Positions 26,201 through 29,344 of a stretch of 29,344 nucleotides of DNA are shown one piece after another. The notes under the pieces were generated by a model. That model saw nothing but the letters and a program-made list of their open reading frames with translations, had not been told where the DNA came from and searched no databases. The stretch covers positions 1-29,344 of the forward strand of contig JALQPE010002221.1 in the NCBI GenBank assembly GCA_030407315.1. The letters run 5' to 3'. The position numbers were made by a program, and so were the translations under genes. The stretch's first letter is position 1, and the number at the start of each line of letters is the position of its first letter. This DNA comes from Asparagopsis taxiformis. Lineage: Eukaryota > Rhodophyta > Florideophyceae > Bonnemaisoniales > Bonnemaisoniaceae.

Positions 26201-27292
26201 AAGATCGATGACTTTCTCATTTCACAGCTCGACTTCCAGAGCTCTCCGTACGATCCATGTTTCTATGTCAGGTATCGTGACGACTCTATGATCATCATTG
26301 CACTATACGTCGACGATATTCTTCTTGCTTCAAGCAGTAGAGATATGTTGGATGAGCTGAAAGCAGAGTTCAGCAAGCGTTTCGAGATGAAGGATTGTGG
26401 TAGAGCTCGGGTATGTCTTGGCCTGGAGATTGCGCGCAACACCTCCAAAGGACTGCTACACTTGAATCAGTCCCGCTACGCTGAGAAGGTATTGGAACGG
26501 TTTGGAATGGAAAACGCAAGTCCGGTTGTTACGCCAATGCAAGCTCAGATCTCCGTCGCGGATACCGAAACTGAGCCCATAGACTCTACGCTCTATCGCA
26601 GAGCAATTGGCAGCCTGATGTACCTAGCGGTGGGAACTCGCCCTGACATCGCATTTGCCGTTGGGAGACTTGCACAGTTCGTTGAGGCCCCGACAAAAGC
26701 TCTCTGGGTAGCCGTTAAACGTGTCCTACGCTACATCGCTGGTACACGGGACTTTGGCGTGATGTATAAAGCTACAGCAACACTTGCACCAGTCGGGTAC
26801 AGCGACTCGGACTGGGGCGGTTGTACTATCAACCGGAAGTCGACCAGTGGCTATGTCTTCAAGATGGCTGGAGGAGCGGTGAGCTGGAAGTCTCGTAAGC
26901 AAGGCTGTGTAGCCCAGTCTTCCTCAGAAGCCGAATACATGGCTCTCAGTGCAGCAGTGAAGGAGGCAATCTGGCTGAGAAACATCGTTGGTTTCAGCAG
27001 CAGTACAAATCCTGCAGATCCTATCCTCATCAATGTGGATAATCAAGGATCTATCAAAATGGCTAGGAACGATGCTTCTGGAACCCGCACAAAGCATATC
27101 GACATTCGGTATCACTTTGTCCGGGATTGCCTCCTCGAAGGGATGTTCGATATCGACTACTGTCCAACATCTGATATGGTAGCGGATGTCCTCACTAAGC
27201 CTCTGCAAAGGATTCAGTTCGTCAAGCTTCGTGAACTTATGGGGGTAACTACCAAATCATTAATCGAGAAGGTCAAAGAGGGGGAGTGTTGA
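23210..27292 (+). CDS. Copia Gag-Pol polyprotein, copy 2
   Basis: 1360 codons, the first ATG after the primer site, GCCATGG context, stop TGA at 27290-27292 inside the 3' LTR. The domains and catalytic residues are as in copy 1: CCHC knuckle 223-236, protease D303, integrase D505/D568/E604, reverse transcriptase Y-V-D-D 1033-1036, RNase H D1199/D1201, E1242, D1277. Val92 and Tyr277 differ from copy 1. It is translated as one polyprotein, which the encoded protease should cut. The ATG lies 184 nt after the zinc-finger stop codon. An acceptor-like CTTACTGCAG just upstream could also allow a spliced gag-pol RNA that skips the zinc-finger exon. Confidence 0.97.
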   Translation: MESTSSGIRIEKLDYSNFHSWKQKMELILGHREVDEMIDPDLRPPRPAEQEALSKWLRKDKTARMTIGITLSDEMLKNVSHTTTALEMWQEVCNVHQRHTLLNKLAARRDFYTATMKPGEQMLVYINRVRQMASVLSSMGVIIDDKEMAMAVLNGLPSSFQTLITALDAIGDEDPTFTFDKVRSLLLQEERRASILKPGSSSSDSAALLSRSGKQPGSNRKKCTHCGRTNHTEPYCWQKYGRPSRSRPARSKPSAMVTLTDSEGNPPSNSVSASTFYNDEEKEYVCLMSTTPGSLHTSTWYIDSAATSHMTFDRSMFVSYKEITPFSVTLGDKSTSMAVGRGDVRLMISLYGEIKQCILRDVLHVPSFVFSLISVSTLTTRGISVQFNNNTVILTQNNKPIATGRRSKGLYAIDLFSSKAPKDHVQQTACVASLQLWHERLGHVNKSGISRMEQLSAVKGLRIKSQKSDAGAPCEGCITGKMPRAAIPKLSETRASELLELVHTDLAGPMEVLSKGGARYFVTFIDDKSRWLTVYPLHRKSDCFDSFQRFLRIAETQTGCKLRQLRSDGGGEFFSNDFTSFLDSKGIKRQTTCAYTPQQNGVAERMNRTLKDQIRAMLHHSNTPFEFWAEALSCAAYIRNRVTSRSLPTGNTPYEIWYGRKPSIAHMRTFGSRCWYKTPDKLLQTLDLRAKEAIMLGYASSQKAYKLWDTANEKVVVSRDVVFDELQKKRLPSSDTDYNSVDAAPESNTEPWDGDSKSGLSTKQDTPPSSHSDSDSDTNAPQPQSPPPTPSASTDESLLNAPRKSSRSRKPPGEWWKTTALVSTTADTTPEHLLTFTEVTKGEEKDLWIEAIQSEMDSLEANGTWILVPRSEALNLLTSKWVFKRKDVVSETGEHSIKHKARLVTRGFQQKYGIDYSETYAPVVQFCTLRMFFALTVHHDLHCDQMDVKTAFLYGDLEQDIFMEQPEGFIDSKHPDHVCKLQKALYGLKQAPRQWHAKIDDFLISQLDFQSSPYDPCFYVRYRDDSMIIIALYVDDILLASSSRDMLDELKAEFSKRFEMKDCGRARVCLGLEIARNTSKGLLHLNQSRYAEKVLERFGMENASPVVTPMQAQISVADTETEPIDSTLYRRAIGSLMYLAVGTRPDIAFAVGRLAQFVEAPTKALWVAVKRVLRYIAGTRDFGVMYKATATLAPVGYSDSDWGGCTINRKSTSGYVFKMAGGAVSWKSRKQGCVAQSSSEAEYMALSAAVKEAIWLRNIVGFSSSTNPADPILINVDNQGSIKMARNDASGTRTKHIDIRYHFVRDCLLEGMFDIDYCPTSDMVADVLTKPLQRIQFVKLRELMGVTTKSLIEKVKEGEC
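27275..27286 (+). other. Polypurine tract of copia copy 2
   Basis: AAAGAGGGGGAG directly before the 3' LTR, overlapping the last codons of gag-pol. Confidence 0.87.
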
Positions 27293-27774
27293 AGCACTGG
27301 AATTGGCCCTGAGGGGCTCAATTACGTGAGAAAACTTTGACCCTCGATTTCTTCTAGAAGGAGTGCTCTAGGCGCTCCGAAACCTATCTCATCGTGTTCA
27401 GCGTGCCCGAATTAGTCGGGTAGCAACTTCTCCGAAGCTTCTACGACCTTTCTTCATGGAGATAATAGCGTCTGAAGTTTCAATTTGTTTGTCATAGTTT
27501 CAATTAGTAATTAGAAATGCCAAGATGGGTTGCCATCATGGCAGAGGGAAACTGTTATGATAAGTGTACACGTGTGGATGATATGATAGAGAAGCCCACG
27601 TGTACCAGATTGGCAGCGGGTGCTTGCTAGGACAGACTGTCAGTGACAGTCTGTCTGGAGCAGCCTTGAACAGGCTGTCCTTAGCACCGCCGGCGCACCT
27701 CGGCGAGAATACAAATTATGTAGTGAGCTCGCAGATTCAGTAAACGCTCGGTAAGCGACCAATTCGTTTCAACA
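27287..27774 (+). repeat. 3' LTR of copia copy 2
   Basis: 488 bp. It differs from the 5' LTR only at 27306 (G against A at 21380) by eye. Confidence 0.95.
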
Positions 27775-27779
27775 GTCTC
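27775..27779. repeat. Target site duplication GTCTC (right copy)
   Basis: It matches 21356-21360 exactly. Confidence 0.93.
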
Positions 27780-29258
27780 CGCGAGAAGATGCACCATGTT
27801 GGGGAAAGCTGGAGGATGGTCGAAACTACTTTGTTACCGATTTCTGCTTTACACGGATGACTTTGAACCATTCACAAGCAGGAAGGGAAGTTTGGGTGGA
27901 TGCTATATGTTACCTCTCAATCTACCGCCTCGGAAAAGGGGAAGCTACCAAGCGGTTCGAGTGATTGGTTTGCCACCTCCGGGAGTGTCCACAAATTGTG
28001 TATTGCGATATATCGTCAAGATATAGTGCGAGGAAGCACAGAGGGTTTCCCAACGAAAAATGCAGAGAGGGAGAAGATGTTGTGGTATTTCTAGACCCAG
28101 TGGGGAGCATTGGAGACTATCCTGCAGTTTCACATACCCTGGATGTTCTTGGACACACATCAAACTCTCCGTGCCACATCTGCAGTTCCGCAAATATGAC
28201 TGAGCAGTACTGGTGGCACGAAGAATGCATACACTTCTTCGGTAGTGAACGGGCAAACATCGACGCATGCCAGGAGCAAGTATCGGAATGCATCGACACG
28301 TAAGGATGCCACAGAAACCCAGCTTCGCACTCTCGGACTGGCTGCAGAAGAAGGGGAAGATTTACCATTTCATGTCCTGAGCACTTCCTTGGAAGCAGTG
28401 CAGGAAGAAGTACCGAAGACGGAAAACGGAGTTTCAGTTGTCCCAGCAATTTTTGACCCGTACCGTTCCGCAGTGATAGCACCTGACCATCTATTGTCTG
28501 GACTGGCACAAGATGTACTGAACGCTTGTATTTCAGCTGCCAGCCCACGAATTCGAGAGGTAGCTGAATTGCAAATTCTGGGCGCTCTGAAGAAGTTCAG
28601 GATGGGAAGGCAGAACCGTTTATTTGGAACCAACAATCTGCTTTCCATGAACATGAGTGACATATTCAGTGTGCTGCTGATAGCACCTATGGCATTCGAA
28701 AACGCAGCTCGAATGATGGATGGGAAAGGGGAAGGTCATCGTGAAAAATTTGATGGGGCCGTCAAACTAGTAGTGATGTTTCAGAAGCTGGTTTCGTGTA
28801 TTAGTTTCATGCCCGTATGGTGGAAAGACGGTCCACATGAAGTAGAGACGGCTGACGGAGAAGGTGGCAGGAATGAATACATTTTGGGAAGAACTGTAGA
28901 CTACGTGGAGACGTTGAATGAGTATTGTCGGAAAGTGAAGGGAGCAGGAGCACATTTGGACAAGCCTAATGTTCATCGTCTTGTCGAGTTTTGTGTTCAT
29001 ACGCTTCCTGCCTACGGCTCTGTGAAGCACGTGCAGGAGCTTATATTCGAACGGATGCATCAGCCGCTGAAGAAAGGTGTGAGAATGTCCAATCACCAAA
29101 GCGAACAGCTTTCAGCGCTGGAATTAGTTCTTGCGGATGACTGGCAGACGAGAGTGGCCATTGTTTTGCGCGAAATCGGCATGGAGCCACAACATTGGTC
29201 CTCGTCCGAATGCTCTCAAATGGTCAACGTTCTTTCACAGGAGCTAGGAGAGAAATAG
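27780..29258 (+). pseudogene. Decayed Tnp2/CACTA-like DDE transposase
   Basis: Transposase-like blocks lie in order on the plus strand but in different frames. First, 27796-28024: L-L-Y-T-D-D-F-E-P-F, then G-G-C-Y-M-L-P-L-N-L-P-P, with the first catalytic Asp at 27856-27858. Next, about 28018-28060: D-I-V-R-G-S-T-E-G-F. Then about 28070-28240: G-D-Y-P-A-V (Asp 28115-28117), followed by C-H-I-C. Last, 28245-29258: an R-S-K-Y-R-N-A linker, F-D-P-Y-R-S-A-V-I-A-P-D-H-L-L, and V-Q-E-L-I-F-E-R-M-H-Q-P-L-K (Glu 29049-29051). The layout fits Transposase_21/Tnp2-type enzymes of CACTA and Plavaka-like elements. At least three frame changes in ~300 bp argue for decay; very short introns are a less likely reading. 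The upstream part was split off by copia copy 2 and may be the ORF at 20313. Confidence 0.6.
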
Positions 29259-29344
29259 ATGTGGAAGACGAGGTAGTGAAAAACTGCTTCCAGAAACCGG
29301 TTCTCCAGCTTCTCTCCCAGCGTCGAGGAAAGATATTGTCGGCG
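29259..29344. other. Window end, no gene seen
   Basis: The last 86 bp follow the transposase stop codon. No terminal repeat of a DNA transposon is visible here. Confidence 0.4.

Larger units (their letters stand above)
21361..27774 (+). mobile_element. Intact young Ty1/copia retrotransposon (copy 2)
   Basis: It is 6414 bp, with 488-bp LTRs that differ at one base by eye (A at 21380, G at 27306) and a perfect 5-bp target duplication. The parts and order are as in copy 1. Copy 1 and the 3' LTR both have G at that site, so the A is a private mutation after insertion. A few indels in the leader explain the 4-bp length difference from copy 1. All ORFs are open. Confidence 0.97.

Noticed and set aside
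27780..27964. Continuation of the 20313 ORF frame past the copia as the real coding frame
   Set aside because: It is open for 61 codons, but another frame over the same bases has clear transposase motifs (T-D-D-F-E-P-F, G-G-C-Y-M).
1..29344. CRISPR array, bacterial operon, rRNA genes
   Set aside because: No regularly spaced direct repeats, no Shine-Dalgarno-led gene chains and no rRNA-like blocks were seen.

Overview
The window is eukaryotic nuclear DNA from an intron-poor genome. It holds GT-AG introns, a single-frame copia Gag-Pol, LTRs with 5-bp target duplications, and a SET-domain gene. The lineage cannot be fixed from sequence alone. A repeat-rich alga (for example a red alga) or a fungus-like protist would fit, but that is a guess. 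Almost two thirds of the window is one family of Ty1/copia LTR retrotransposons. Layout: (1) 1-5919, minus strand: an older, frame-broken copia copy whose 3' end lies outside the window. (2) 5920-6834, plus: a 5'-truncated gene resembling a 2-oxoglutarate/Fe(II) dioxygenase, cut by that copia. (3) 6835-7773: intergenic, with a hairpin-rich, TA-flanked MITE-like element. (4) 7774-10053 and 16472-17659, minus: one gene, split by a young intact copia (10054-16471, TSD GACCG). With the copia removed and one frame-compatible intron assumed, it encodes about 1110 aa: a ParB/Srx-like N-terminus, a permuted amino-type DNA methyltransferase (DPPF) and a C-terminal SET domain. (5) 18173-19534, plus: a three-exon gene with a Tudor-like N-terminus, head-to-head with the methyltransferase gene. 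(6) 19851-20285, minus, and 20313-21360, plus: unrecognised ORFs. (7) 21361-27774, plus: a second young intact copia (TSD GTCTC), nearly identical to the first and in the opposite orientation. (8) 27780-29258, plus: a decayed Tnp2/CACTA-like DDE transposase. The copia family has an unusual layout. Between the 5' LTR and gag-pol lies a separate short ORF with two U1/matrin-type C2H2 zinc fingers. Its ATG does not exist in unspliced RNA: it forms when a ~97-nt intron is removed, with A from exon 1 and TG from exon 2. From the primer-binding site to the gag-pol ATG (about 1.36 kb) the sense strand has no ATG in any frame, in all three copies including the diverged old one, while the antisense strand has many. 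This looks like a splicing switch: spliced RNA makes the zinc-finger protein, and unspliced RNA lets ribosomes scan to Gag-Pol. The leader also carries an antisense tRNA-like unit (A box, B box, T-run) and a primer-binding site matching the anticodon region of initiator tRNA-Met, as in Drosophila copia. The non-copia genes (dioxygenase-like, ParB-methyltransferase-SET, Tudor-like, DDE transposase) look like a cluster for DNA or chromatin modification. They could be cargo of one large decayed DNA transposon, but no terminal repeats of such an element were seen.
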